Shown here: piece after piece, positions 21,249 through 30,208 of the stretch
Position numbering within the stretch: position 1 is the first letter of the stretch
How the letters are laid out: the number at the start of each line of letters is the position of its first letter
From: Streptomyces purpureus
Lineage (GTDB): Bacteria > Actinomycetota > Actinomycetes > Streptomycetales > Streptomycetaceae
Direction: 5' to 3'
DNA: 64,000 nt
Assembly: GCF_014648195.1 (NCBI RefSeq)
Contig: NZ_BMQQ01000019.1
Coordinates: forward strand, 1-64,000
Position numbers and translations under genes: made by a program
The notes under the pieces: generated by a model
Database searches by the model: none
What the model was told of the DNA's origin: nothing
What the model saw: the letters and a program-made list of their open reading frames with translations, nothing else

Positions 21249-21290
21249 AGATTAAGAGGACTAGACCAGTCGGTCAATAGGTCTGGACCA
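21249..21290 (-). promoter_or_regulatory. chitinase promoter with paired 12-bp direct repeats
   Basis: On the minus strand TGGTCCAGACCT (21290-21279) and TGGTCTAGTCCT (21268-21257) are direct repeats with a 22-base period. Between and after them sit a -35 TTGACC (21277-21272) and a -10 TAATCT (21254-21249) separated by 17 bases. This layout matches the known Streptomyces chitinase promoters, where such repeats mediate chitin induction and glucose repression. The ACTGGTCTAG core also resembles DasR response elements. Confidence 0.8.
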
Positions 21291-21386
21291 AAGTGGGGCC
21301 GATGGAGGGGCCTGTGAGCCAGCCCACAGCCCCTCACCCGCATGGCCGACGCGGCGACGTGGCAGACTGGCCCTGTATCAGCAGCA

Positions 21387-21512
21387 GCGCACTCCGGGGT
21401 CGGTGTAATTCCGAACCGGCGGTATAGTCCGCGACCCGTCCGCAGCCAGCGGCCGGTTGACCAGGTGAAATTCCTGGACCGACGGTGAAAGTCCGGATGG
21501 GAGGCAGTGCGC
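21387..21512 (+). ncRNA. FMN riboswitch (RFN element)
   Basis: The closing helix pairs GCGCACT (21387-21393) with AGTGCGC (21506-21512). Conserved RFN blocks are present: CGGGGTCGGTGTAATTCCGA, ACCGGCGGTATAGTCCGCGA, CCGGTTGACCAGGTGAAATT and GACGGTGAAAGTCCGGATGG. It lies 160 bases upstream of ribD and should repress the riboflavin operon when FMN binds. Between the aptamer and the ribD ribosome binding site is a small hairpin (ACACC/GGTGT near 21521-21536). No clear terminator was seen, so translational control or a Rho-type mechanism is likely. Confidence 0.95.
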
Positions 21513-21672
21513 GGCGGGTGACACCCCAGTGGTGTGCCGGCCGTATCGACGCTGGTCGCCGTCATTGGTGACCGGTGGCGGCGGCCTCGGCATCCCCCGT
21601 GACGTGTCGTACCCGCTTCTCTGTCGTCATCGACAGCCCCGGAGTCCGTGCCCGAAGAGGCAGGAGGACCCG

Positions 21673-22761
21673 GTGGCCACAGCGGCCGACATCGACGCCA
21701 TGCGCCGAGCCATCGCGCTCGCCGCCCGCGGACTCGGCACCACCAGCCCCAACCCCGTCGTCGGCTGCGTCCTCGTCGACGCCACCGGACGGATTGTCGG
21801 CGAGGGCCACCACCAGCGCGCCGGCGGACCGCACGCCGAGATCCACGCCCTGCGCGCGGCGGGCGACCGCGCCCGCGGCGCCACCGCCTACGTCACCCTC
21901 GAACCCTGCAACCACACCGGCCGCACCGGCCCCTGCGCCCAGGCCTTGATCGAGGCCGGGGTTCGCCGGGTCGTGTACGCGGTCGGCGACCCCAACCCGC
22001 AGGCCACGGGCGGAGCGGAGACCCTGCGCGCCGCCGGGACCGAGGTGCTCGGCGGCCTGCTCGCGGACGAGGCCGAGGCGGGCAACATCGCCTGGCTCAC
22101 CTCCGTACGCCTCGGCCGCCCCTTCGTCCGCTGGAAGTACGCCGCCACCCTCGACGGCCGGATCGCCGCCGCCGACGGCACCAGCCGCTGGATCAGCTCG
22201 CCCGAGTCCCGCGCCGACGTCCACCGCCTGCGCGCCGAGGCCGACGCCGTGATCGTCGGCTCGGGCACCGCCCGCGCCGACGACCCGCACCTCGCGGTCC
22301 GCGGCATCGAGGGAGCCGTACAGCCCCTGCGGGTCGTCGTCGACACCGACGCCACCGCCGTGAAGCCCGGCGCCCGCGTCCTCGACGACGCGGCCCGCAC
22401 CGTGATCGCCGTGGCCGACGACATCCCCGTCGAGGACACCGCGCACTTCCCCGAGACCTGGCGGCTGACCCGCGCACCCGGCGGCGGACTCGACATCCCC
22501 GAACTCCTCGCGGCGCTCCACCAGCAGGGCGTCCGCTCCGTCCTCCTCGAAGGCGGGCCGACCCTGGCCGGCGCCTTCGTCCGCGCCGGCGCCGTCGACC
22601 AGATCGTCGGCTACCTCGCCCCGGCCCTCCTCGGCGCGGGCCCCACCGCCCTCGCCGACGCCGGAATCACCACCATCTCCGATGCGCTGCGCCTCGAAGT
22701 GACCGAGGCCGTCCGCATCGGCCCCGACCTGCGAATCACCGCCACCCCCAAGGGAGCCTGA
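21673..22761 (+). CDS. ribD: bifunctional riboflavin biosynthesis deaminase/reductase (RibD)
   Basis: A 362-residue enzyme that deaminates and then reduces the pyrimidine intermediate of riboflavin synthesis. The N-terminal cytidine-deaminase-like domain (about residues 1-145) has the zinc ligands in GGPHAEIHAL and EPCNHTGRTGPCAQAL. The C-terminal reductase domain (about 150-360) starts RPFVRWKYAATLDGRIAAAD and has VLLEGGPTLAGAF. GTG at 21673 has AGGAGG five bases upstream. It is the first gene of the operon behind the FMN riboswitch. ribE follows after two bases. Confidence 0.96.
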   Translation: MATAADIDAMRRAIALAARGLGTTSPNPVVGCVLVDATGRIVGEGHHQRAGGPHAEIHALRAAGDRARGATAYVTLEPCNHTGRTGPCAQALIEAGVRRVVYAVGDPNPQATGGAETLRAAGTEVLGGLLADEAEAGNIAWLTSVRLGRPFVRWKYAATLDGRIAAADGTSRWISSPESRADVHRLRAEADAVIVGSGTARADDPHLAVRGIEGAVQPLRVVVDTDATAVKPGARVLDDAARTVIAVADDIPVEDTAHFPETWRLTRAPGGGLDIPELLAALHQQGVRSVLLEGGPTLAGAFVRAGAVDQIVGYLAPALLGAGPTALADAGITTISDALRLEVTEAVRIGPDLRITATPKGA

Positions 22762-22763
22762 GC

Positions 22764-23372
22764 GTGTTCACCGGAATCGTCGAAGAACTGGGCGAGGTCA
22801 CCGCCGTCGAGAAGCTGGCGGACGCCTCCCGCTTCCGCCTGCGCGGCCCCCTGGTCACGGAAGACGCCAAGCACGGCGACTCCATCGCCGTCAACGGTGT
22901 CTGTCTCACGGTCGTGGAGGCGGCGGACGGCGAGTTCACCGCCGACGTGATGGCCGAGACGCTGAAGCGCTCCAGCCTCGGCGCACTGGAGCCCGGCTCC
23001 CGGGTCAACCTCGAACGCCCGATGGCCGTCGGCGAGCGCCTCGGCGGCCACATCGTGCAGGGCCACGTCGACGGCGTCGGCACCGTCCTGGACCGGACCC
23101 CCTCCGAGAACTGGGAGATCGTCAAGATCTCGCTCCCCGCGCAGCTCTCCCGCTACGTCGTCGAGAAGGGCTCGATCACGGTCGACGGCATCAGCCTCAC
23201 CGTCGTCGACGCCGCGGCCGACCACTTCACGGTCAGCCTCATCCCCACCACCCTCGCCCTGACCACGCTGGGCATCAAGCAGAGCGGCGACCCCGTCAAC
23301 CTCGAGGTCGACGTCATCGCCAAGTACGTCGAGCGGCTGCTCGGCCCCAACGCCCAGGAGAGCCTCAAGTGA
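22764..23372 (+). CDS. ribE: riboflavin synthase alpha subunit
   Basis: A 202-residue protein with the family's two tandem lumazine-binding repeats: residues about 1-95 ([32 protein letters not shown]) and about 98-190 ([32 protein letters not shown]). It dismutates two 6,7-dimethyl-8-ribityllumazine molecules to riboflavin. The GTG start lies two bases after the ribD stop, and its stop overlaps the ribM start (GTGA), so translation is coupled along the operon. Confidence 0.96.
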   Translation: MFTGIVEELGEVTAVEKLADASRFRLRGPLVTEDAKHGDSIAVNGVCLTVVEAADGEFTADVMAETLKRSSLGALEPGSRVNLERPMAVGERLGGHIVQGHVDGVGTVLDRTPSENWEIVKISLPAQLSRYVVEKGSITVDGISLTVVDAAADHFTVSLIPTTLALTTLGIKQSGDPVNLEVDVIAKYVERLLGPNAQESLK

Positions 23373-24007
23373 ACTGGCTGAACTCCGAGGCGTTCACCGT
23401 CCTCGGCCAGCACATCCTGTGGTCCGACATGATCGGCAACACCATCGGACTCATCGCCCTGGCCCTGGGCTGGCGGCGCTCCGTGCTGACCTGGCCGGCC
23501 CAGCTGCTCTCCGGTCTGATCCTCGTCGGCGCCTACGCCTCCGCCCACCTCACCGGCGGCGTCGGCAAGCAGGTCCTGGTCATCGGCGTCGCCGCCTGGG
23601 GCTGGCACCAGTGGAGCCGCGGCCGACAGCAGGCCCAGGACGGCTCCATCGCCGTCCGCTTCGCCACCTGGAAGGAGCGCGGGCTGCTGCTGGGCGGCGC
23701 GGCCCTCGGCACCCTCGCCGTCGGCGGCCTGTTCACCGCGTACCCCTCGCTCTCCTGGAGCCCCTGGGCCGACGCGTACATCTTCGTCGGCACCCTCGTC
23801 GCGATGGTCGCCCAGGCCCGCGGACTGGTCGAGTTCTGGTTCGCCTGGCTCCTGGTCGACCTGGTGGGCGTGCCGCTCGCCTTCAACAGCGGCCTCGCCT
23901 TCTCCGGCTTCGTCTACGTCATCTACGGCGCGCTTGTCCTGTGGGGTATGCGCGACTGGTGGCTCCGTTCCCGTACGGCTCCGGTTCTGGAAGGAACACC
24001 CGCATGA
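23369..24007 (+). CDS. ribM: PnuC-family vitamin transporter, probable riboflavin transporter RibM
   Basis: A 212-residue membrane protein with about six to seven hydrophobic segments and the PnuC-like features [15 protein letters not shown] and WAAWGWHQW-type aromatic clusters. PnuC relatives carry nicotinamide riboside, but RibM members encoded inside riboswitch-controlled rib operons of actinobacteria transport riboflavin. Its position between ribE and ribBA, with four-base overlaps at both ends, supports that assignment. Confidence 0.88.
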   Translation: MNWLNSEAFTVLGQHILWSDMIGNTIGLIALALGWRRSVLTWPAQLLSGLILVGAYASAHLTGGVGKQVLVIGVAAWGWHQWSRGRQQAQDGSIAVRFATWKERGLLLGGAALGTLAVGGLFTAYPSLSWSPWADAYIFVGTLVAMVAQARGLVEFWFAWLLVDLVGVPLAFNSGLAFSGFVYVIYGALVLWGMRDWWLRSRTAPVLEGTPA

Positions 24008-25278
24008 GTTCTCTCTCCCTCTGGGACGCCGACCTCGCCCTCGACCCCGTCGAGCAGGCCATCAGTGACATCGCCGCCGGCCGCCCCGTCGTCGTCGTCG
24101 ACGACGAGGACCGCGAGAACGAGGGCGACCTCGTCATCGCCGCCGAGAAGGCCACCCCCGAGATCGTCGCCTTCATGATGAGCGAGTGCCGCGGCCTGAT
24201 CTGCGCGCCCATGGAGGCCGACGAGCTGGAGCGCCTCCAGCTGCCGCAGATGGTCGACCACAACACCGAGTCGATGCGGACCGCGTTCACCGTCTCCGTC
24301 GACGCCGGCCCCGCGTACGGAGTCACCACCGGCATCTCCGCCGCCGACCGCGCCACCACCCTGCGGATGCTCGCCGACGGCGCGCACGAGCCCGGCGACT
24401 TCGTCCGCCCCGGCCACATCTTCCCGCTGCGCGCCAAGGAAGGCGGCGTCCTGGCCCGCAACGGCCACACCGAGGCCGCCGTCGACCTCGTCCGGCTGGC
24501 CGGCCTGCGCCCCGCCGGCGCGATCGTCGAGATCGCCGGCGAGGACGGGGTGATGCTCCGCCTGCCCGAGCTGATCCCCTTCGCCCGCAAGCACGGCCTG
24601 ACGATCATCTCCATCGAGGACCTGATCGCCTACCGCCGCTCCAGCGAGCCGACCGTCCGCCGCGAGGCCGAGGTCGCCCTGCCCACCGCCCACGGCGACT
24701 TCACCGCCTACGGCTACCGGTCCACCGTCGACGGCGTCGAGCACATCGCCCTCGTCCACGGCGACCTCGGCGACGGCGAGGACCTCCTGGTCCGGGTCCA
24801 CTCCGAGTGCCTGACCGGCGACATCTTCCACTCGCTGCGCTGCGACTGCGGACCCCAGCTCCAGGCCTCCATGGAGCGCATCACCGAAGCCGGCCGAGGC
24901 GTCGTGGTCTACCTGCGCGGTCACGAGGGCCGGGGCATCGGGCTGATGTCCAAGCTGCGCGCGTACGAGCTCCAGGAGCGCGGCCGTGACACCCTCGACG
25001 CCAACCTGGAGCTCGGCCTGCCCGCCGACGCCCGGGACTACGCGGCCGGCGCCCAGATCCTCGTCGACCTCGGCGTCCGCAGCCTGCGGCTGATGACCAA
25101 CAACCCCGAGAAGACCGCCGCACTGGTCAGGCACGGACTGAAGATCCAGGGGCGCGAGCCCATGCCCGTCCAGGCCGGCGAACACAACCTCCGGTACCTG
25201 CGCACCAAGCGCGACCGGATGGGGCACGACCTGCCGTGGCTCGATGCCTCCAAGGCATCCACCTGCGGCAACCAGTAA
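24004..25278 (+). CDS. ribBA: bifunctional DHBP synthase / GTP cyclohydrolase II
   Basis: A 424-residue fusion supplying both riboflavin precursors. The N-terminal 3,4-dihydroxy-2-butanone-4-phosphate synthase domain (about residues 10-205) has [20 protein letters not shown] and [20 protein letters not shown]. The C-terminal GTP cyclohydrolase II domain (about 212-410) has [20 protein letters not shown] with the three zinc cysteines, and [13 protein letters not shown]. The ATG start overlaps the ribM stop (ATGA). Confidence 0.96.
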   Translation: MSSLSLWDADLALDPVEQAISDIAAGRPVVVVDDEDRENEGDLVIAAEKATPEIVAFMMSECRGLICAPMEADELERLQLPQMVDHNTESMRTAFTVSVDAGPAYGVTTGISAADRATTLRMLADGAHEPGDFVRPGHIFPLRAKEGGVLARNGHTEAAVDLVRLAGLRPAGAIVEIAGEDGVMLRLPELIPFARKHGLTIISIEDLIAYRRSSEPTVRREAEVALPTAHGDFTAYGYRSTVDGVEHIALVHGDLGDGEDLLVRVHSECLTGDIFHSLRCDCGPQLQASMERITEAGRGVVVYLRGHEGRGIGLMSKLRAYELQERGRDTLDANLELGLPADARDYAAGAQILVDLGVRSLRLMTNNPEKTAALVRHGLKIQGREPMPVQAGEHNLRYLRTKRDRMGHDLPWLDASKASTCGNQ

Positions 25279-25307
25279 GTCAGAGCGTTCAAGGACCGAG
25301 GAGAGAA

Positions 25308-25793
25308 ATGAGCGGCAAGGGCGCACCCGTCCTCAGCGTGAAGAACTGCGGCGACCTCCGGGTCGCCGTGATCGCGGCACAGTGGCACGAGAAGATCATG
25401 GACGGTCTCGTCGACGGCGCCCTGCGCGCCCTGCATGAGCTCGGCATCGACGAGCCCACGCTGCTGCGTGTCCCCGGCAGCTTCGAACTGCCGGTGGTGG
25501 CGAAGGTGCTCGCCGGACGCGGTTACGATGCCATCGTCGCGCTCGGCGTCGTCATCCGGGGCGGTACCCCGCACTTCGAGTATGTGTGCCAGGGCGTGAC
25601 CAACGGCCTCACCCGGGTCTCCATCGACACCGGCGTACCCGTCGGCTTCGGCGTGCTGACCTGCGACAACGAGGAGCAGGCGCTGGACCGCGCCGGCCTC
25701 GAGGGCTCCACCGAGGACAAGGGGCACGAGGCGGTCACCGCCGCCGTCGCCACCGCGACCACGCTGCGCACGGTCAGCGAACCCTGGCGCTGA
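25308..25793 (+). CDS. ribH: 6,7-dimethyl-8-ribityllumazine synthase
   Basis: A 161-residue enzyme that condenses the pyrimidine and four-carbon precursors; family members assemble into pentamers or 60-mer capsids. Signatures include [20 protein letters not shown] near the N-terminus, [34 protein letters not shown] and [19 protein letters not shown] at 25308 has GAGGAG about seven bases upstream. Thirty bases separate it from ribBA, still within the operon. Confidence 0.96.
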   Translation: MSGKGAPVLSVKNCGDLRVAVIAAQWHEKIMDGLVDGALRALHELGIDEPTLLRVPGSFELPVVAKVLAGRGYDAIVALGVVIRGGTPHFEYVCQGVTNGLTRVSIDTGVPVGFGVLTCDNEEQALDRAGLEGSTEDKGHEAVTAAVATATTLRTVSEPWR

Positions 25794-25876
25794 GTTCCCA
25801 CCCGTCGCCCGGCCACCACCCCTCATTGGAGGCGCTGCGCGCCCGCCCCTTCACACCCCGTACTCTTAGGACCATC

Positions 25877-26149
25877 ATGGCGAACAAAACCTTCGAAGAG
25901 CTCTTCGCCGAGCTCCAGCTCAAGGCCGCGAACGGCGACCCGGCCACCTCCCGCACCGCGGAACTGGTGGACAAGGGCGTCCATGCGATCGGCAAGAAGG
26001 TCGTCGAAGAGGCCGCCGAGGTCTGGATGGCCGCCGAGTACGAGGGCAAGGAAGCCGCCGCCGAGGAGATCTCGCAGCTGCTGTACCACGTCCAGGTGAT
26101 GATGGTCGCCCGCGGGATCTCGCTCGACGACGTCTACGCCCACCTCTGA
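25877..26149 (+). CDS. hisE: phosphoribosyl-ATP diphosphatase
   Basis: A 90-residue MazG-like pyrophosphatase for the second step of histidine synthesis. The helical core [18 protein letters not shown] carries the acidic metal-binding residues, and [20 protein letters not shown] is the usual C-terminal helix. The ATG is 83 bases after ribH. hisG follows 48 bases later, the standard actinobacterial pairing hisE-hisG. Confidence 0.95.
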   Translation: MANKTFEELFAELQLKAANGDPATSRTAELVDKGVHAIGKKVVEEAAEVWMAAEYEGKEAAAEEISQLLYHVQVMMVARGISLDDVYAHL

Positions 26150-26197
26150 GCACCCACCCACTCCCCAGAAGACTCCCAGGCAAAGGAAGCTCATCCC

Positions 26198-27046
26198 ATG
26201 CTGCGCATCGCCGTCCCCAACAAGGGTTCCCTCTCCGGACCTGCGTCGGAGATGCTCCATGAGGCCGGCTACCGCCAGCGCAAGGAGTCCAAGGAACTGG
26301 TCGTCATCGACCCCGACAACGAGGTCGAGTTCTTCTACCTGCGGCCGAAGGACATCGCGATCTACGTCGCCTCCGGCAAGCTCGACATCGGCATCACCGG
26401 CCGTGACCTGCTGCTGGACTCCGGCGCCAACGCGGAGGAGATCCTCCCGCTGAACTTCGGCCGCTCCACGTTCCGCTATGCCACCCGCCCGGGCACCGCC
26501 AAGGGCCCCGCGGACTTCGGCGGGATGACCATCGCGACCTCGTACGAGGGCATCGTCGCCAAGCACCTCGCCGATCAGGGCATCGACGCCTCCGTCGTCC
26601 ACCTGGACGGCGCCGTCGAGACCGCCATCCAGCTGGGCGTCGCCGAGATCATCGCCGACGTGGTGGAGACCGGCACCTCGCTGCGCAACGCCGGCCTCGA
26701 GGTCATCGGCGAGCCGATCCTCAAGTCCGAGGCCGTCGTCGTGCGCCGTGCCGGCGCGGTCGCCGACGACCCGCAGGTCCAGCAGTTCCTGCGCCGCCTC
26801 CAGGGCGTCCTCGTCGCCCGCAGCTACGTGATGATGGATTACGACTGCCGCGCCGAACACCTGGAGCAGGCTGTCGCCCTCACCCCCGGGCTCGAGTCGC
26901 CTACGATCTCCCCCCTGCACAACGAGGGCTGGGTCGCCGTCCGCGCCATGGTCCCGGCCAAGGACGCGCAGCGGATCATGGACGATCTGTACGCGCTCGG
27001 CGCCCGCGCCATCCTGACGACGGCCATCCACGCCTGCCGCCTCTGA
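26198..27046 (+). CDS. hisG: ATP phosphoribosyltransferase, long form
   Basis: The first enzyme of histidine biosynthesis, 282 residues. The catalytic domain starts LRIAVPNKGSLSGPASEMLH and includes LDIGITGRDLLLDSGA and the PRPP-binding stretch VVETGTSLRNAGLEVIGEP. The C-terminal regulatory ACT-like domain (about residues 208-282, SPTISPLHNEGWVAVRAMVP) marks the long, histidine-inhibited form. AGGAAG lies upstream of the ATG. Confidence 0.96.
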   Translation: MLRIAVPNKGSLSGPASEMLHEAGYRQRKESKELVVIDPDNEVEFFYLRPKDIAIYVASGKLDIGITGRDLLLDSGANAEEILPLNFGRSTFRYATRPGTAKGPADFGGMTIATSYEGIVAKHLADQGIDASVVHLDGAVETAIQLGVAEIIADVVETGTSLRNAGLEVIGEPILKSEAVVVRRAGAVADDPQVQQFLRRLQGVLVARSYVMMDYDCRAEHLEQAVALTPGLESPTISPLHNEGWVAVRAMVPAKDAQRIMDDLYALGARAILTTAIHACRL

Positions 27047-27070
27047 AGGCCCGAAGGAACCGCACCGCCG

Positions 27071-27526
27071 ATGTCTGCCGAAGTCCCGCTGCCCTCCCTG
27101 CCGGTCACGTTCCGGCCGACCCGCACCCGGGTCGTCCTGCTGACCGTGGGGACGGCGATGTTCGTCGTCCTGACCGCCGTCGCGCTGATGCTGGAGAGGC
27201 TCGGCCCGGGGGAGCGCGTCAGCTTCGTCTTCACCGCCGCGCTCTTCCTCGGCGTCCTGACGATGCTGAGCCGCCCCAAGGTCGTCGCCGACGACACCGG
27301 GGTCACCGTCGTCAACATCACCCGGACGCGCCGACTGGCCTGGGCGGAAATCCTCCGGGTCAACCTCCGGCCCGGAGACCCCTGGGTCTTCCTCGACCTG
27401 AGCGACGGCACGAGCCTGCCCGCACTGGGCATCCAGCCCGGTGTGGCCAAGCAGCAGGCCATCCGCGACGCCCGCGCGCTGCGGGCCCTCGCGGACAGCC
27501 GCGGGACCGGCGCGGAAGGCGCCTGA
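27071..27526 (+). CDS. PH domain-containing membrane protein
   Basis: A 151-residue protein with two hydrophobic segments near residues 20-62 (VVLLTVGTAMFVVLTAVALM and VSFVFTAALFLGVLTML) and a C-terminal bacterial PH-like domain (VVADDTGVTVVNITRTRRL, WAEILRVNLRPGDPWVFLDL). It follows hisG by 24 bases and is probably the last gene of the rib-his transcript. Function is unknown; the PH-like domain may anchor or organise membrane partners. Confidence 0.88.
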   Translation: MSAEVPLPSLPVTFRPTRTRVVLLTVGTAMFVVLTAVALMLERLGPGERVSFVFTAALFLGVLTMLSRPKVVADDTGVTVVNITRTRRLAWAEILRVNLRPGDPWVFLDLSDGTSLPALGIQPGVAKQQAIRDARALRALADSRGTGAEGA

Positions 27527-27731
27527 GTCCCCCGGACGGCCGCCGCCCCCTGCCGGGGGTGGCTCCCGCGTGATTACTCTTGGGGCGGCGGCGCCGAGTG
27601 CGCCGCCGCTCCGCACCATCCGGCCACGCCACACGGCCCGCGGGGCACCTGCGACCCGAGGAGTGACTCCCTCCGGCAATGGACGGATCGTCCGGTAGTA
27701 CCCGCGCCGCCCCCTCCCTGGAGGCGGCGGC

Positions 27732-29084
27732 ATGATCGTCTCCCTGCTGCTGCTCACCGCGGCATTCCTTCTCATCCTGGCCAACGGCTTCTTCGTGGCC
27801 GCCGAGTTCGGACTCGTCACCGTCGAGAAGGCGGACGCCGAACGGGCCGCCGCGAGCGGCGACCGCCGCGCCCGCGGTGTCGTACGCGCCCTGCGCGAGC
27901 TGTCGTTCCAGCTCTCCGGCACCCAGCTCGGCATCACCCTCACCTCGCTCGTCATCGGCATGCTGGCCCAGCCCGCGCTCTCCGGTCTCCTCGACGGGCC
28001 GCTGACCGCCGCCGGTCTGCCCCACGGCGCCGTCTCCGGCATCGCGGTGGTGGTGGGCATGCTGCTCGCCTCCGCCGTGCAGATGGTGATCGGCGAACTC
28101 GTCCCCAAGAACTGGGCGGTCTCCCGGCCGCTCCAGGTCGCGAGGTTCGTCGCCGGACCGCAAGCCCTCTTCTCGACCGTCTTCCGGCCGGTCATCACCC
28201 TGCTCAACGCGGTCGCCAACCAGCTCGTCCGCCTCCTGGGCGTGGAGCCCGCCGAGGAGCTGGCCTCCGCCCGTACCCCCGGCGAGCTGGTCTCCCTGGC
28301 CCGACACTCGGCCCTGGCGGGCGCCCTGGAACAGGACACCGCCGACCTCTTCGTGCGGACCCTCACCCTCGGCGGGCTCACCGCCCGGGACGTCATGACC
28401 CCCCGGGTCAAGGTCAGCGCCCTCCAGTGGGACGCGACGGCCGCCGACGTCCTCAACCTCACCCGGGCCACCGGTCTGTCGCGTTTCCCGGTGTACCGGA
28501 CCCGGATCGACGAGATCACCGGCATGGTCCACCTCAAGGACGCGCTCGCCGTCCCCCGGCCCGAACGCTCCCGCGTCCCGGCCGGCCGGATCGCCGTCCC
28601 GCCGCTGCTCGTCCCCGAGACCCTGCCCGCGCAGGCGCTCCTGGACCGGCTCCGCCGCGAGCAGCCGATCGCCGTCGTCGTCGACGAGTACGGCGGGACG
28701 GCCGGAGTGGTGACCCTGGAGGACATCGTCGAGGAGCTCGTCGGCGAGGTACGCGACGAGCACGACACGGACGGCGATGCCCGCCCCGAGCTGGCCCCGG
28801 TCGCCGCCGAGGACGGCCGGCCCGCGTGGGAGGCCGACGGCAGCTGCCGCGTGCACACCCTGCGCCGGATAGGACTCGACGTGCCCGACGGGCCGTACGA
28901 GACCGTCGCCGGACTCGTCGCCGATCTGCTCGGCCGGATCCCCGCCCCCGGGGACCGCGCCGAACTCCCGGGCTGGCGGCTGTCCGTCCGGCAGGTCGAG
29001 CGCTACCGCGCCGACCGCGTCCGCCTTGTGCGCACGGACAGCGGAGCCACCCGGACCGCCGACATCGCGGAGGCCGTCCGATGA
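27732..29084 (+). CDS. CNNM/HlyC-CorC family membrane protein
   Basis: A 450-residue protein. The DUF21/CNNM transmembrane domain (about residues 1-195) begins LLLLTAAFLLILANGFFVAA. A CBS pair follows (about 215-335, GLTARDVMTPRVKVSAL, AVVVDEYGGTAGVVTLEDIV), and the CorC/HlyC domain is C-terminal (about 350-440, GPYETVAGLVADLLGRIP). Relatives are implicated in magnesium or other divalent cation efflux. The second gene of the pair overlaps by four bases. Confidence 0.92.
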   Translation: MIVSLLLLTAAFLLILANGFFVAAEFGLVTVEKADAERAAASGDRRARGVVRALRELSFQLSGTQLGITLTSLVIGMLAQPALSGLLDGPLTAAGLPHGAVSGIAVVVGMLLASAVQMVIGELVPKNWAVSRPLQVARFVAGPQALFSTVFRPVITLLNAVANQLVRLLGVEPAEELASARTPGELVSLARHSALAGALEQDTADLFVRTLTLGGLTARDVMTPRVKVSALQWDATAADVLNLTRATGLSRFPVYRTRIDEITGMVHLKDALAVPRPERSRVPAGRIAVPPLLVPETLPAQALLDRLRREQPIAVVVDEYGGTAGVVTLEDIVEELVGEVRDEHDTDGDARPELAPVAAEDGRPAWEADGSCRVHTLRRIGLDVPDGPYETVAGLVADLLGRIPAPGDRAELPGWRLSVRQVERYRADRVRLVRTDSGATRTADIAEAVR

Positions 29085-30172
29085 GCCTTCTCCAACTGCT
29101 CTTCGCCGCCCTGCTGGTCCTCGGCAACGGATTCTTCGTGGGCGCCGAGTTCGCCCTCGTCTCCGTACGCCGTAGCCAGATCGAACCGCTCGGCACCGCC
29201 CGGGCCCGCCAAGTCCTCCACGGCCTGGAGAACCTGCCGCAGATGATGGCCGCCGCGCAGTTCGGCATCACCGTCTGCTCCCTCACCCTCGGCGCGGTCG
29301 CCGAGCCGACAGTTGCCCACCTGCTGGAACCGGTCTTCCACGCTGCCCGCGTCCCCGAGGGCCTGGTTCACCCGCTGGGCTTCGTCATCGCCCTCGCGGT
29401 GGTCGTCTTCCTCCACCTCGTCATCGGCGAGATGGTCCCGAAGAACCTGGCCATGGCGGCCCCCGAGCGGACGGCGCTGCTCCTGAGCCCCGGCCTGGTG
29501 GCCTTTGCCCGGATCTGCCGGCCGGTCACCCGGGGTCTGGACGCCTGCGCCCGGCAGATCCTGAGGCTCTTCCGGGTCGAGCCCAAGGACGAGGTGGAGG
29601 CCGTCTTCACCAGCGACCAGCTCGGCAAGCTCGTCGAGGACGCCGGTCTTGCCGGACTGCTCGACCCGGCGGAGCAGGAGCGCCTGGAGGACGCGCTGGA
29701 GCTGGGCAGCCGCCCGGTCACCGACGTCCTCATTCCCCGCGCCGCGCTGGTGACCGTGGCGCCCACGGTCACGCCCCGGCTGGTGGAGGAGCTGACCGTA
29801 CGCACCGGCTTCTCCCGCTTCCCGGTGTGCGCCGAAGGCGGCGGCCGGTTCATGGGGTTCGTGCACGTCAAGGACGTGCTGGACCTTGAGGACGGCGAAC
29901 GGGCCGTCCCGCAGCACCTCTGGCGGCCCATGGCGACCGTACGGGCCGAGCTGCCGCTCGACGACGCGCTGGCCGTGATGCGGCGCGCGGCGACCCATCT
30001 CGCCCAGGTCGCCGACGCGTCGGGGCGGGTGCTCGGTCTCGTCGCCCTGGAGGACGTCCTGGAGACCCTGGTCGGCGAGGTACGGGACCCCTCCCACCGC
30101 GTGGTCGCGCCGCCTGCGGCCACCGTCGCGGAGCCCCGCCCGGCGCCGCAGCCGGGCGTGCTCACCCACTGA
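29081..30172 (+). CDS. CNNM family membrane protein lacking the CorC/HlyC domain
   Basis: A 363-residue paralogue of the preceding gene with the DUF21 domain (LQLLFAALLVLGNGFFVGAE) and a CBS pair (RPVTDVLIPRAALVTVAP, RVLGLVALEDVLETLVGEV). It ends after the CBS domains in a 25-residue Pro/Ala tail, without the CorC/HlyC domain seen in its neighbour. The ATGA overlap implies translational coupling and a hetero-oligomeric complex, which is an inference. Confidence 0.91.
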   Translation: MSLLQLLFAALLVLGNGFFVGAEFALVSVRRSQIEPLGTARARQVLHGLENLPQMMAAAQFGITVCSLTLGAVAEPTVAHLLEPVFHAARVPEGLVHPLGFVIALAVVVFLHLVIGEMVPKNLAMAAPERTALLLSPGLVAFARICRPVTRGLDACARQILRLFRVEPKDEVEAVFTSDQLGKLVEDAGLAGLLDPAEQERLEDALELGSRPVTDVLIPRAALVTVAPTVTPRLVEELTVRTGFSRFPVCAEGGGRFMGFVHVKDVLDLEDGERAVPQHLWRPMATVRAELPLDDALAVMRRAATHLAQVADASGRVLGLVALEDVLETLVGEVRDPSHRVVAPPAATVAEPRPAPQPGVLTH

Positions 30173-30182
30173 GTCCGTCGGG

Positions 30183-30208
30183 CCCGCCCGGTTCACATAC
30201 CGGGCGGG
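30183..30208. terminator. bidirectional terminator between CNNM and AAA ATPase genes
   Basis: CCCGCCCGG (30183-30191) pairs perfectly with CCGGGCGGG (30200-30208). It lies between the plus-strand stop at 30172 and overlaps the last codons of the convergent ATPase gene. Confidence 0.7.

Noticed and set aside
25823-28858. 1011-residue minus-strand open frame across hisE, hisG and the CNNM gene
   Set aside because: Real genes on the plus strand fully explain the region. The frame has no recognised domain.
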